Source of the DNA: Zerene cesonia
Lineage: Eukaryota; Arthropoda; Insecta; Lepidoptera; Pieridae
Assembly (NCBI RefSeq): GCF_012273895.1
Contig: NC_052102.1
Coordinates: 6,408,917-6,472,916, forward strand
Direction: 5' to 3'
DNA length: 64,000 nt
Shown here: piece by piece, positions 49,508 to 63,665 of the stretch
Layout of the letters: each line of letters begins with the position of its first letter
How positions within the stretch are numbered: position 1 is the stretch's first letter
Translations under genes and position numbers: made by a program
The notes under the pieces: model-generated
Told to the model about the DNA's origin: nothing
The model's input: the letters and a program-made list of their open reading frames with translations, nothing else
The model's database searches: none

Positions 49508-52500
49508 ATGGCGCGCTACGCCCGTGTCGCTACTTTGGCCGCGTGTCTCTTGTTCGTCTGCGGTGAGTCCTAACCTTTATATTACGCATCCAGATCCCGT
49601 CTATTTCGCGACGTCACAGGTGGCGCTACGTCATAATACCACAGCCGAAAGTAAATAGTGATTACGTCAACATCCAGTGCGGCACTTGAGTGAACAGTGA
49701 AGTTCTAAGTTCTAACGTAGCGAGATAGGCCGTGCCTTTATCAATCAAGTTTTAATAAATTGCACTTAAACGCGATCTCCTTGCATCAAATAAGTTAAGA
49801 ATGTAATCAACGCGCTGCAAGCCATTCAAGGACAACCTCAAACGATACCATACTGACAACTATCGAACCTTATTATGCATGAGTGCCGGTATAAGTTGAA
49901 CTTTTAAAATTGTTTCGATGGCATACAAGAAGGCAATCATATGTGTTATAATAATATGCAAATACATGTAATAATCGTTATTCAACACTCAGCTCACTCT
50001 ATGTAATAAGGTCATGATAGGCTGTCATATAATACGATTTATAATTTTTATTTAAATGAGGGTAGTAGAGCATAAAAAGGCGGTAACGTCGATTGCATAC
50101 TTATATAATTCATTAAGATACTATTAAGGTTTTATTACTAAAAAACAAATGTTCGGCATTCGCTATACCCGTGTATTGTAGGTACGAGAACTTTCACATT
50201 CGATGTATTGCGTTGCGGTTGCGCTGCTGACGTCACATTGTATAGTTCGTAGCTTGAAGGAGTAGGTATTGCATTACCGTAGTAATCTTGGGCATATCAT
50301 AATATATCGTAAATACCGTTCATCTCGTGGTATCTAAATTGTGAAAACACGTTTTTTTTTCACTTGAGTAGCGAATGACCATAACCGGTATTATATTTAC
50401 CATATTCATAAATATGAAATCATCATCAATCATCTTCATAGTTATATAGGTTTACTCTAAGCATAAATATACTTACCTCTTTAAATATTTATATTATAAT
50501 ATTCAACAGTTACCTCGAAATTAAGCTAAGAAGTATAATTTGCAAAAGACCAAGGGTCAAGGTTATCACCGTCGCTAAATACTATTAAAAGATTAAAAAC
50601 GTGCCTTGCATCAATATTACATCGTATGATGACAATGTTTAATCGATTATTTTAAGTTTTTAAACATGTATTTTTATAATTATTTAGTAGGACAGACAAC
50701 AATAAATTGGCACTCCTATTAACGTCAAAGACCACTTATCTAAAGTCCAGATGCTGTAAAAGCATATTCATATATGCTGTTACAGTTAAGCGGAGTGATT
50801 TTATGAAACTACAAACAATTTTTTTGGAAACAACTACATGCATGTCGTTGTGTTCTGTATCTTTTAGATTCTAAAAGATATCGGGCACACATTCAAAGAA
50901 TATATAAATCATAAACAATCATAAATATTACCATTTGACTAAATCAGAAGTTTTCGTATATATTTATATGTACACATAATGTATGTTAAAAAAAGAAATA
51001 GTTCGTAAATTGTAGTGTATTTACATTTCATATTAATATGAAACTGATAACCTCATTGTGGTATTTACCGTGAGAAGGTGTCGATTGCGCTCACGTCAGG
51101 TAGCCAACTTGCTATCATGTAATCGGTCATCGATACTTGCAGGCATGAACTACCTCTAGCATTAGCTATGTATTGTTATTGTATTACGTACATAACTATT
51201 TAATAACGATACAATTTCAATTATAGATAATTCATTATCAGCAAATTTGCTTAATACTTTTTGTTTAAGGTAAAAATTAAGTTTATTAACTCATGAAAGG
51301 CTAATTATAAAGTAATATATATTCGTTGTGTTCTCAGTTAGTGGTTATTTAAGTTTTTCTCAGATCGATCCTTTTATTCTTAAATATAATGAAATTTCCT
51401 CTACTTTATAAATATAATTTAAGAAACAACTATTTCAAAAAAAAAACCTTTGCAAATGTCAATATAGTCTAATCCCTAAAATCCTATATCATAAGATTAC
51501 ACTACCAAACTGTTTAAAATTCTCTAAAGATATTATAAATTCGGTAGAATTTTGAAAAATAAGAAAAATGTACTTGCATGTCGATGATAACACATTTAAT
51601 TATATATATAATACTTTTATATGACATAGTAGTTTCTTAATTAACAATATATTTAGTTGACTAAGTCAATAATCGGGTCGCTAGTCACTATAGGTACCTA
51701 CTCAAGACAATAGTGAAAGCCCCAACAAAAAATGTAACTGCACTTTTGCAATAAGTCTTGTTTTCTACTGACAGATTTAACAATACTTATTATTGTTTCT
51801 TTTGCTATTACTGTTTGTCTCTAAACTTTCCATTCATTTACTGGGTCACACATCATTTAATTTTTCTAACAAATTGAGAGTAAAATAATTTAATCCATAA
51901 AATCGGATAAATGATAGTTCCTATAAAATATTTACAATTAATTATATAAATTAACGTGAAATTTTTATTTTAAATAAAATGAAATAAAATTACATATTTT
52001 AATTGTTGTATGACGTTCAGAATACTATTTCATTGAAATTCTATTTATATTATGTATTGAAATGTTAAGAATTTGGTCTTTGAACTTTCTTAGTACAGTC
52101 GGGCTTACGCATAAATAACAAATTCCCGTTATCAATATAGCAATAGTCTTTATACAAGGCAAGTATCGGTGGTACATAATGATGAGATTGATCGGTATGC
52201 AGGCGGCGCGCGGCGCGGCGGACCCTCGCGCATTTCTATATGTTCAACTACCTCGCCACTCACCAGGCTAGACAATTATTTATTTACTTACAAATTATTT
52301 ACCTAACGCTATTCTCTGTCATTTCCCCTGGGGTCAATGATCATTAGACATGTCTGATTATAATTTATTTCGAATATCTATATTTAATCAATATGTTCCG
52401 TTTATTTGTGTATCGTTTACCAACTTAAAATGTGTTTGCCGATGTCAATGAATATTTTTTATCAGTTTTAGAGAAACAAAATCAAAAGTGGAGGCACATA

Positions 52501-55500
52501 GATCTCATTAATATTCCTCTGCATACAAAAGACATCAACTCGCTTCATTGACGAAAACTAATGGTGATTAATAGAACGACCTATGAGAGTTACATAGTTT
52601 GTACATAATATAAATGAATACATTGAGGGTAAATTGTGTCGTGAGATCAAGTCCATGTAATATATTGCCACCCAAACACGTGGTAGATCCGGGTCAAAGA
52701 GGACAAGTTTCTTATTTATCGTTCCGGTGACAACTATTTTTTATTGCGGCATGTTTTATTCATCGCGATGTCTAAGCAGTCTAATTAACCTTCCAAAGTA
52801 TTCTATATAATGCGTCTATCTGTGTTGATTAAACAGCAAGTATTGAAAATTATAGACTTCAACCTGATAAACAAAATCATTATTTTATTAAGACAAGTTA
52901 TGCAGTCAATTTCGAGACCTAAATAGCCAATGTTATAAATTCCTAAGAACTCGTTTTTCTCTGATTTAGGTATTGTATTAATGTAGTAGTTAAATTGAAT
53001 TCGCTAACAGATAAACATTAATATTAATACGAATTAATTATTAGGTATGTATCAACAGGTCATTTATAAAGTCTTATTTAAAATATATTATGGAGGATTA
53101 TATTGCATGCGGAAATACTGTACTTAGCATTGTAAAACAGTCGACATTGTGGACAAAACAAGAATATTTCCTGTTTTTTCTTTCACTTATTACCTACAGT
53201 CACTATAACCTACTACATTATAACTTATCAAACAAGAAATTTAATTAAAAAACCTAGCTTCATACCAAATAATGTACAGTCTATAAAATAGTACCTAGTA
53301 GACTTTTAAATGGTACTTCTTCACTTCGTAAATTCGAGAATACTTCAAATCAATTATTTAATAATTAGAAATCGTATGACCTATGTTGTTGCAATAGGAT
53401 TTCCGAAAGTCGGACAGTAACAATATATCGATAAGAGGACAATGATAAAAGATTGCGCGTGTGGCCCGCAGGCCGCAGTCCGCCCGCTCCGGACGCGGCC
53501 AACAAGGCTGCCTCTCACAACTCGCCCATTAGATTAGATAATATCGCGATGCCTTCGTTTCCTTATGTTACGTTGTTTGCGTTCACGCATAAATTTCGCA
53601 TCAATTTATGATAACTATTTCATAAGTGTGTCGCACTCTCAATTATTGACAAACATCTCATCGTGTCGCTATCGGGTTTATAACTATTATGAGACATCTT
53701 TTTTAACCCATATATTTCACCAATTTTTGAAATGATACATGCTATATCACTAACATTATTTTTATATCTTGATCTTAACCAATTTGTAACACTTTTAGCA
53801 AATAAATCGATTTACATTAAGATTTCCTGAATTCATTATTATAATAATCGGCGGTCAAGGAAATCCACTATTCCGTGACCTTTCCAAATTATATTAATTT
53901 CGACAACCTCATACAAAGCATCAAATACCATGCATAATTTGAAATAGACAGAACTTAGAAAGAGTCGTCCTTGTAGCTTGCTTAAGCGCTGACATTTCAA
54001 ACAGTCAAATGTCACGTGCGCTCACCCCACCTTTGACATTTACATATCCAAGTGACATTTTACATCTAATGATAAAAAACCCGTACCTATGCCGTAACCC
54101 AAGAACAACAATTTGTCGGCATAAGGAGGCATAATAAGGTTTAAGTACTAGTTGTCACGGACACCTTTTATTTTTGAGCTATTACAATATTTTCTTTATA
54201 TTTAATACAATATTTTCTTTTTTTTGTGTATAGAGGGTGTCTATGGACACCGTTGGCGGCGACAAGCGGATGACGGAGCCAAGAAAGACGACAGCCTGGA
54301 GCAAGAACTATGCAAGGACAAGGACGCTGGCGAATGGTTCCGCCTGGTGGCCGGCGAGGGCGACAACTGTCGCGACGTCATCCAGTGCACTGCCTCGGTC
54401 AGTGCAATAGGCAATTACTACTTTTACACACGCACCTTTCTTGTTTATATGATCATATCAGAATCAATGTCAGATACACTTTGTCCATAAACGTATTTGG
54501 TCTGGAGAGAAGTTTTTATATCAAAACTATACTATTACACTTCATCACATATATTTAAATGATTCAATATTTGTTGCTTTAAATGAATCCACCTAAATAT
54601 TTTAAATAATATTAATATTCATATTTTATCACTTTATCAGGGTATTCAAGCAATCCGTTGTCCAGCCGGTCTATTTTTTGACATTGAAAAGCAAACCTGT
54701 GACTGGAAGGACGCTGTTAAGAATTGCAAGCTGAAGAACAAAGAGAGGAAAGCCAAGCCTCTGCTTTATACTGAGGAGCCACTTTGCCAAGACGGATTTC
54801 TAGCCTGTGGGGACTCTAACTGTATTGAACGAGGTCTCTTCTGTAACGGAGAGAAAGATTGTGCCGACGGCTCTGATGAAAATTCATGCGGTAAGTTACA
54901 GCAAAAACATGTTAAAATATGTTATTTCCATTTAAGGAAGAAGAATTTGACCATAACATAAATTAAAAATATTCTACCTGCAATGCGCGACGAGCGACGA
55001 CTCTGAAATGCCAATCACTTGGCCTAAAAAAACATCTCAATGCTATGTTGTAATATACTGTCGACAAATAGTGTTTTGTCTTTTTTTTTTGCATATTGTT
55101 TTAAATTTAGTAGACTTGTTGTTTCCAGTAGTTTCAATTATTAGTGTGTATTATAATTGTAAATACCATACCATTATCTGATCGCCGTGTTATTCGAAAT
55201 CGGTTTGAAGTGACTCTTTGAATAACAATGGAGCATGAATTAAATTACACTTTGTGCGTGCAGCTTGAAATAGAATGTTGCTATATAAACTAAAGTTCAT
55301 GTTCAGTAGTAGATACTTTATTTTGTATTTCATAGCAAAGTAAAATTTTTCTGTTGGTTGCGAAAATCCAGTGAACTTTACAGTTAAGTAAGCAACCAAG
55401 TAAACCGGTAATATTGTGCAATCAAATGAATTATAATCGAATGTACCAACGTGTTACCTATATTGTATACAAATATACGCTTGTACCTGATGAAAAATGG

Positions 55501-57159
55501 AATTTGGAAATTATGCTTACTTTTATATCTATTTGCATATACTACGTCACAAAGTGAAATCAAACTTACTGTCCGTTAAGTTGGGCCGAAAGAATTGATC
55601 GGGGGAAAGTACCCATACAGGTTTCAATACTTGTCTCATGATATGTACTTTGAAGGAGTGGCTCAAGAATCATATAAGTAGATATTTCTAACAAAAAATA
55701 ATCGATGTATGAAGTTTTATTTAGTGTGAGTAATATATTTTGTTGTAGATATCGACAACGACCCCAACAGGGCGCCTCCATGTGACACGAGCCAATGTGT
55801 GCTGCCAGACTGCTACTGTTCTGAAGATGGAACAGTGATTCCTGGCGATTTACCAGCCAGAGATGTCCCTCAGATGATCACTATCACTTTCGATGACGCT
55901 ATTAATAACAACAACATCGAACTTTACAAAGAAATATTTAACGGAAAACGCAAGAATCCAAATGGTTGCGATATCAAGGCTACATTCTTTATCTCGCACA
56001 AGTACACAAACTACTCGGCCGTGCATGAAACCCACAGAAAGGGACACGAAATTGCAGTCCACTCAATTACGTAAGTTTCAATAATTCTTTTATAATTTTT
56101 ACTTTATCACATTTGATATTTCAATGTGACAAAATTTCTCACAAGCATTTATTTATGTTCACTTTCTCACTGATTCACTAGCACCTTTCACTACTTTAAT
56201 AATAATCAAATTAACTACAAAATTTTTGTAGTTAAAATTTAATTTTATGATTTAAAATCGTTACAATGTCGTATAGGTACATATTATGTAACAGTTTAGA
56301 TAGTATAAAAAATATGATAAATTTTAACAGCCACAACGATGATGAACAATTCTGGAGCAACGCTACTGTAGACGACTGGGGCAGAGAAATGGCTGGAATG
56401 AGAGTCATCATCGAGAAGTTCGCCAATATAACAGATAACAGCGTAGTCGGCGTCCGCGCTCCATACCTCCGTGTCGGTGGAAACAACCAGTTCACTATGA
56501 TGGAAGAACAAGCCTTTTTATATGACAGTACTATTACAGCTCCTCTATCCAACCCACCCCTATGGCCTTATACAATGTACTTCCGTATGCCACATCGTTG
56601 CCACGGTAACCTTCAAAGTTGTCCAACAAGAAGTCATGCTGTCTGGGAAATGGTTATGAACGAACTCGACAGACGTGAAGATCCTACAAACGATGAATAC
56701 TTGCCTGGTTGCGCTATGGTTGACTCTTGTTCAAATATTCTGACTGGAGATCAATTCTATAACTTCCTTAACCACAATTTCGATCGCCACTACGATCAAA
56801 ACAGGGCTCCTCTCGGTCTTTACTTCCACGCTGCTTGGTTGAGAAACAATCCCGAATTCTTAGAAGCTTTCTTATACTGGATCGATGAAATTCTTTCAAC
56901 GCATAATGATGTATACTTCGTAACCATGACACAAGTTATTCAATGGGTTCAAAATCCACGTACCATTTCTGAAGCTAAGAACTTCGAGCCTTGGAGGGAA
57001 AAGTGCTCAGTCGAAGGACCTCCCGCCTGTTGGGTTCCGCACTCTTGCAAACTTACATCTAAGGAGGTTCCCGGAGAAACAATTAACCTTCAAACTTGCG
57101 TGAGGTGTCCCGTCAATTACCCATGGTTGAACGATCCATCGGGTGATGGTCGTTACTGA
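49508..57159 (+). CDS. CDA1: chitin deacetylase 1 (serpentine-like), complete, right copy
   Basis: Second copy of CDA1, on the plus strand. Exons: 49508-49562, 54234-54397, 54641-54890, 55749-56070 and 56331-57159; 1,620 coding bases, 539 aa. Domain order is signal peptide, CBM14 (45-102), LDL-receptor class A (122-156) and CE4 deacetylase with D206/H261/H265, RAPY 306-309 and H430. Splice sites match the left copy one for one. The predicted protein is the same as the left copy where I compared it, and the change I saw (a Leu codon in exon 4) is silent. That level of identity, with variable introns, fits allelic copies rather than an old gene duplication. Confidence 0.95.
49563..54233 (+). 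other. large first intron of CDA1 (right copy)
   Basis: Mirror of the left intron, with the CRE at 50228-50235, the Grainyhead-type site at 50383-50389 and the hairpin at 50858-50880 all intact. GC-rich patches sit near 52200-52235 and 53455-53515. No gene is recognised inside. Confidence 0.55.
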
Positions 57160-57315
57160 AAGAGATCTCGCGCCATAGGAGGTGCAAATTAGTCGATATA
57201 TTAAATTACAATTGACGAATTGCACGGACACCATATTTGAGGTCCTACGTTCCAAATATCAATTTTGTTATCAGGGTCGAATTGAACTTAAGAAACTTTG
57301 AATATGTGTCCTTGT

Positions 57316-57321
57316 AATAAA
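57316..57321 (+). terminator. polyadenylation signal of CDA1 (right copy)
   Basis: AATAAA 157 bases after the stop codon, as in the left copy. Confidence 0.6.
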
Positions 57322-57940
57322 AATGTACCGGGTCAAAATCCCGCTTGTAGTCTAAGTACCTACCTAAATGTATGTAATATAGATTCACATGAATATTTAA
57401 TAGGTCTGTTTAATACTTTATGTGATTTTTCTACTTTAAGTCTGTTGGATAAAATTTAAAATACAAAATAATATAAAAATACACGGCATTTTATTTCTAA
57501 AATTAAATCCTTATACACATGAGAGCAAAATTAGAAATATGCCCCAATTTATGCAACACATTTGTTATGCACTATGTAACGAGCAGACAAAACAATACTC
57601 TCACGGCTCGTGGGTATATTTTGCAAGAAATAAGAAGTGCGATGTGCTGAGAATGTTTGCACACGTAACAACTACTACGTAATTAATCAAGGCACACTTC
57701 ATGAATCTCCCTTTCTATTGACAATATATAATATATTAAAATAACAACATAATTGAAAGGAGCCTCGTTACGTCATAACAGAAATTTGCAGTCTAATTGT
57801 GGGTACTTGAGTAGAAAAGAATACGTTTATCATGTTTAATAAAAACAATACCTTTACATATGCCACCTTATTAATTATAAAACGAATTTTATGAATTACT
57901 AGTAGCCGCCTCAGCTTTCTACTGGCGAAAAAATTTATGG

Positions 57941-57948
57941 AACCGGTT
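57941..57948. promoter_or_regulatory. palindromic AACCGGTT site present only in the right arm
   Basis: GGAACCGGTTGAG downstream of CDA1. The left arm reads CAACCGATTCC at the matching place, so a substitution breaks the palindrome. The right version is a perfect Grainyhead-type site; it may simply be chance. Confidence 0.25.
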
Positions 57949-58974
57949 GAGTGGTTAATTCTTAAACATTACATACATACAAAAACGCAAATGATTCATT
58001 GGTACAATATTAGATTAATCTCTTCCATCGCATGATCAATGCATACACATCCTGGTTTTAATTAGAAACAACTATTTTAATGCTATCAAATTATTCGTAA
58101 TCAAACAATTCAAACATTTGTAATCGTTACAAAGAATTAAATTTCTATTAGAGCGACGTAAAACTATTTTGCTTTTTACTGTATGACTATATACTGACTG
58201 GCGTTGTGGTATTAACCGTATGAAGGTCAGACATCAACAAAACTAACATCGTTTCGCGTGTTTAAGTTTATCTATTAATACTTGGGCACAGAATAATACG
58301 GCTTGGGAATAAATTACGATCAAAAGTACGTTTTGTTTATGTCCCTAAAGATATTGTGTGATACTTCGCTACTTTTTGTGAAAGATTTGATGATACTATA
58401 TATACCTTTCGTAGTTTTGTACTACAATACATTAATTTTAAAGAATAAGAAAACTAAAAAGCACAGGCATATGGTCTTTTAAAGAATTTGCAGCTGTTGG
58501 ATTTTGTTGATTTCTTGAACAAAATTACAGTCATTTTTTATGTCTAGGTAGTTGAGATTAATGTGTCAAGGTTTTGATTTTGTAAATTTTAACTGCTTAT
58601 TTTATACATTAATTTATTGATAATATAATATAATTTATTAATACACAAATGCTTGTGCAAAGCATATCAATTATAAACTTTGCTGGGCTTTTTCTAGTAT
58701 CGTAGCAATATAGACTCAATAGCATATCCTTTTTTATATATTTCCATGAGTCCTTTCGGTATTGATCAGGCAGTATGAAGAAAGTTTATTGCGACTATCT
58801 ATTAACCGACAGCGGCTGCAATAAAATCGGTCAATATTTCCTAAGATTAGCTGAAATCGTAATAGATCATAGAAAAGTTAGAGAATAATATATGTTATAG
58901 ACATTGGAGTTATTTGTTGGCATTTTGTATGTTATCATCAATTTCTCCTTCTTCTTTTTCTTCTTCAAACATTT

Positions 58975-59130
58975 CATAAGTGGTAGACGAGCACGCTTCT
59001 GCACGAATTGGGCCAGCTCGTAACGGGGAAGTACCCCCACAGAAGACCGGCGTGAAGTAGCATACTGTTGTGTTTCGAAGCCGTGTAGTGTTTCGTGGGG
59101 GAGCCGGAGGCCCCTTTTTTACTTCTTCTT
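58975..59130. repeat. GC-rich dispersed repeat (right arm)
   Basis: Mirror of 11790-11945, with GGGGAAGTACCCCCACAGAA and GGGGGAGCCGGAGGCCCC. Confidence 0.5.
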
Positions 59131-60536
59131 TCTGGCAAATATCGCTAAAGTTGATAAGACCGCCTTTCGAATATTTATTTTGTAATTGTTCAATAAACAA
59201 CAAAAATAAATTTAAATATTTCCGCTTAATTTGTGTACCTTATATATTTCTATACGTATCTACTTTATAATAATAGGAAGTTATTTAGAATCCTTTGGGT
59301 TCAAAATTTGCGATGATTACTTATTTGTTTAAACAAAGTCAATTTATTATTTTCTATAAATATTATTCAATGTATATGTGTGTAAAAAAACTGTTTTAAT
59401 AATAATTCAGTTTCGTGATGATTGAAATTTGAACGTTGTATTTTTAATGAATATGTCAAGAAGAATGATGAAGGCAAAAAACTTTTTGAGTGGAGGTTAT
59501 TGCCCATTACACATAAAGAATACCTAATGTGTTGCGGATGACGACTACCCAAAATCATTAAAAGGACATTTTTACTAACAAAACGTTAAAAAGTGATCGT
59601 ATATATTATACATAATATATTAACAAAAACATTTCAAAAGCATTTCAACACGCTCCTATCAGTTAATTTATCCCTGAGAATAAGTCATTCAAAAAGTATA
59701 GCATTGACACATCATACTGGTATGAAATACGCAATGATGACAAGACAATAGGCGCGGGGCGCCAACACGACCCTCCTTCATCTCACGCTGTCGTAGGTGG
59801 CAAGTTGCACATCATCGATTTTAGTTTGGCCATATACCGTCACCGCTGTACAATAAAACTTTCCATTTCATTTTGCAATAGTCTGTGTAAATTGAAGCAA
59901 AAAAGGATAATGAAAATCAGATATATTGTTAGCGACAAGCATCAAAACAAATAGAGAGTTGGTATTTTATGTATTATTGATACTGAATATAATAGCATGG
60001 AGAAGCGCAATTCAGCCTGCGTTAGTGAAAGCAGTGAAAGTTAACCAGTATGTACACAACCGCAATGTTATTTATTTCTATCAAGCACTGCAAAGAAAAA
60101 TAACATTCCTTTGCATAATCACAAATAAAATGTCAATGTTAAGTGAAACTGTATTAACCTATAATAGAATGCAGTTTTATATCAACTGAAATATTACTCA
60201 CAATTCAATGTAGTCTCTGCATGATTCACAGTGTAATAATAGACTAAACCTTCAGCTAAACTGCAAATAACCCGGCATTAGTAATGTATCTAGTAAAATT
60301 TAGTTTGAATATTGGAATGAAATGAATCTGAGATACCAACTTTTATAGACTGATGATTATGAAATTAAGTACCTACATGTTATAACTGTTTCAAAAAAAA
60401 AATCCAAATGGATATTTGCTAGCCATTGTCACAATTATACTAAAAAGTGTATATAAATTGCAAAAGAAATTGACACAAGAATTATTGCATACTCTTGATC
60501 CCGTTTTAGTCGTTTCAATAAGCTAGAAGTTATGTG

Positions 60537-60722
60537 ATATCACTACATAGTATAAAACAAAGTCGCTTTCTCTGTCCCTATGTCCCTTTGTATGCTTTAA
60601 TATTTAAAACTTTGATGGAGTTTTTTAATAGATAGAGTAATTGAAGAGGAAGGTTTATATGTATAATAACATCTATTTAACTAATCTGAATTAAAGGGTG
60701 CAAAGCCGCAGGCGTTAGCTAG
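60537..60722. mobile_element. CTAG-ended dispersed repeat, right arm
   Basis: Mirror of 10204-10389, ending GCCGCAGGCGTTAGCTAG before TTTT. Confidence 0.45.
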
Positions 60723-62526
60723 TTTTTAATAAAATGATATAGTCATATAAGAAAATAATAATATACTTTTATATTAATAGAAAATTTTATTCGAATCTGT
60801 GAAGATGGATAAATATATTTTTAACTTAACATTTTCCTCATCAAAACTGAATTCGTGGTAACGTGTTCAACTTTAAAAATGCTTCCAGCAACTCTTATAA
60901 CTTTTCGCAACACCTCTCCGAAACAAGGCCATAAAACTATAAAATGTCTTATATTATTATGTAAATATACACGATTATAACGATTATTAAAACTTAATCA
61001 CCAATTAAAATACATTTGTTTTTCTAGCAGTAAAATAATCAGTTAATTTAAAATTCTGCCACCATTTGTCTCTGATTCTTTATTGTGGATCATGGAAAAT
61101 AAAGTTTTACATACTTTAAGGATTTCTACAAATGGAATATTAGATGTTAATATTTAAGTATTTTATTGTTGTTGCTCACATCCATACTGGTTGGCCTCAT
61201 TAATATAATACAGCTACTTGGAATTAGCTAAGGTACCCAAGCTCAGCTATACCTACAGTGAGGTAGACATAGGTATGCATGCATTGTCGCAAGTGAAAGG
61301 AAATATCTTGAAGGATCCTTGACTCTTGCGCGCCTACTCGCCGCCGTGTCGTCGTCACAAGCTTAGCTGTGATGTTATGGTATTGTGCGCATCTTAATTA
61401 TTACATTATTCTTTTATGTTATGCGCAATATTATTTTCAAAATATTTATTTCATGTGTCAAGCACTTTGTTTCCTATAGATTCTATAATTACATGCAGTG
61501 ACTCATATACTAACAGCTCAAAAGCAACTTCAGAATCGGTATTTGAACTTGAACTGATTTTTCCATTGCGTTAATTAAACCGAGATCATTTTTTGTGATT
61601 AGTTTTTCTTATTATAAAGCTATTCTTATAAATCATGTTCACTATATATACCTTTAAAATTGAATAAAGTTTGTAACATTGTTAAGATTAACAAAAGATC
61701 TGTCTTCCGGCTAGGTAGCATGCACTAATGATAGTATGGTTTAACTTTAACTTCCGCCTTCAAATATATGCAATTCCTGATCTATCCGCATATGTTACTG
61801 TATTAAGAATGTTTAATTTCCTGTGCACTTGAGAATAGAATAAATTTTTCAAAACATTATATATCTATTCAATACTGACAGTGTGTTCAATCAATTTTTT
61901 TCTGTAATCGAATGGTTTACACTTTCACACGATGTGCCATATTGTTACGTAACATTTCCGAATACTTAACATTTAAGCTATTGGTGGCTAGATTCTTATG
62001 CAGTTGTTACGTGCAAATAATATATGACCTGGTTAGTTGACCTACATCAAACCCAGCTACTACAATTAATTCTATTTCAAGTGGGAGCGAAAAACGAAAT
62101 TACATACGTGCCAAATAAGCGACTTATCTATTAATCTATTCAATATTTAATATATTCACGTGACCTTTAATGACACAGTAGGGGACTGATTAATTAAATA
62201 TTTAGTAACAAGGTGCTACTTAAGTCATTTTTGTAAAGCCCATATATTTAAATGCTGATTTCTCATTAGTCCAATATGCTTTAAACATAGGTCTAACTTG
62301 TTTTTAATATAATAATTCTGTAAAAAAAATTGTTACAAAATATTAAATGTTTAAATAATACTGTCTATGTTGGCAGTGCAATATAACTTATAATAACTGG
62401 ACTTGGTAATAAAAATTACTTTTTATTTTTGTTAACTCTGTTTATACAATACCTGCATTGTAATGGTAAAAACCGAACAATAAAAATTATGTTTACATAC
62501 GTAAATATGATGAAATTATAAAACCG

Positions 62527-62747
62527 TAGGACTCCCCAATAATATATATAACAAATGCGAAAGTGACTCTGTACGTCTGTCTCATCTTCGCGCCTTAACC
62601 AATACAAAAATACGTTGAGACCTGAGAATGGACATAGGATAGTTTTTATCCCGGAAATACCGCGAGAACGGGAAATATGTGTCTGAAACCCCGGAACTGT
62701 CATGATCCTTTGACTACGAGGTCGAAGCCGCAGGGTGATAATTTGTA
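62527..62747. repeat. old dispersed repeat fragment, right arm
   Basis: Mirror of 8180-8400. Confidence 0.4.
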
Positions 62748-62787
62748 TGAATAAAATTAGATATTGGCATTTTTATTTTATGTAGAA

Positions 62788-62986
62788 CTAGCTGCGCCCC
62801 GCGGTTTCTCCCACGTAAGTCCCATAGGAATATCGGGACAAAAAGTTGCCTATATATTATTCCAGTTGGCCAACTATCTACGTGCCAAATTTCATTGCAA
62901 TCGGTTCAGTAGTTTTTGCGTGAAAGAGCAACAAACACACACACATTCTTACAAACTTTCGCATTTATAATATTAGTAGGATAGGA
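62788..62986. mobile_element. Helitron-like non-autonomous element, right arm
   Basis: Mirror of 7941-8139, running CTAGCTGCGCCCCGCGG to TATTAGTAGGATAGGA. Confidence 0.65.
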
Positions 62987-63579
62987 TATGAGATAATAAC
63001 ATCACTTACAACCAATACTTATACAATATTTATAATAAGTTATTGTTACAATAGATAACATAATTCTATATTTTATTACTTAAAATAAGATCATAATATT
63101 TGAAAAAATCCGTGTACTTTAAGCGCGTTGATGTCTAATATAGGCGCCGGCTATCGATCGATCGATCGTCCAATCGACAAAATCATTTTGAATACTCAAT
63201 ACGTTGCCATATAAAAACACGTTGTATATAATATTGTTAAATACAATTTGTATATAAGTATTTATATTTTGAAGTATTTACAGTACACATATCCTTTAAA
63301 AGTGCATACTCAAACCAAATGTCCAACGCATCACAAAATGAAGATAATTTTATCAACTTTCTGCAAGTGTCTAAAAGCAAATAGTGGATTTAACATATTC
63401 GTGTTAAGTGTCACACTAGACATTTGTCCATTTTCACTGCTTGCAGAATAGTATTAAGAATCTTTCTCTAATGATAGACTTCAACAATACAACGGACACG
63501 TTTATTTCAAAGGTTCATAAGAATGTAGTTGTAAGTAACGTTAATTTTGGTTTTTGATTAAAATATCATAGGGTCAAAC

Positions 63580-63665
63580 GTCGGGTCGTGTCGGCGGCGG
63601 TGCCACGCAGAGAGCGCACCGGCCCCGACCCGCTCGTCTCGTGCCGTGGACCTCGGTACTTACGT
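63580..63665. other. GC-rich island (right arm)
   Basis: Mirror of 7262-7347. The island is almost unchanged, although one G/C-class change disrupts the GCCGGCGCGC core (now CACCGGCCCC). Confidence 0.4.
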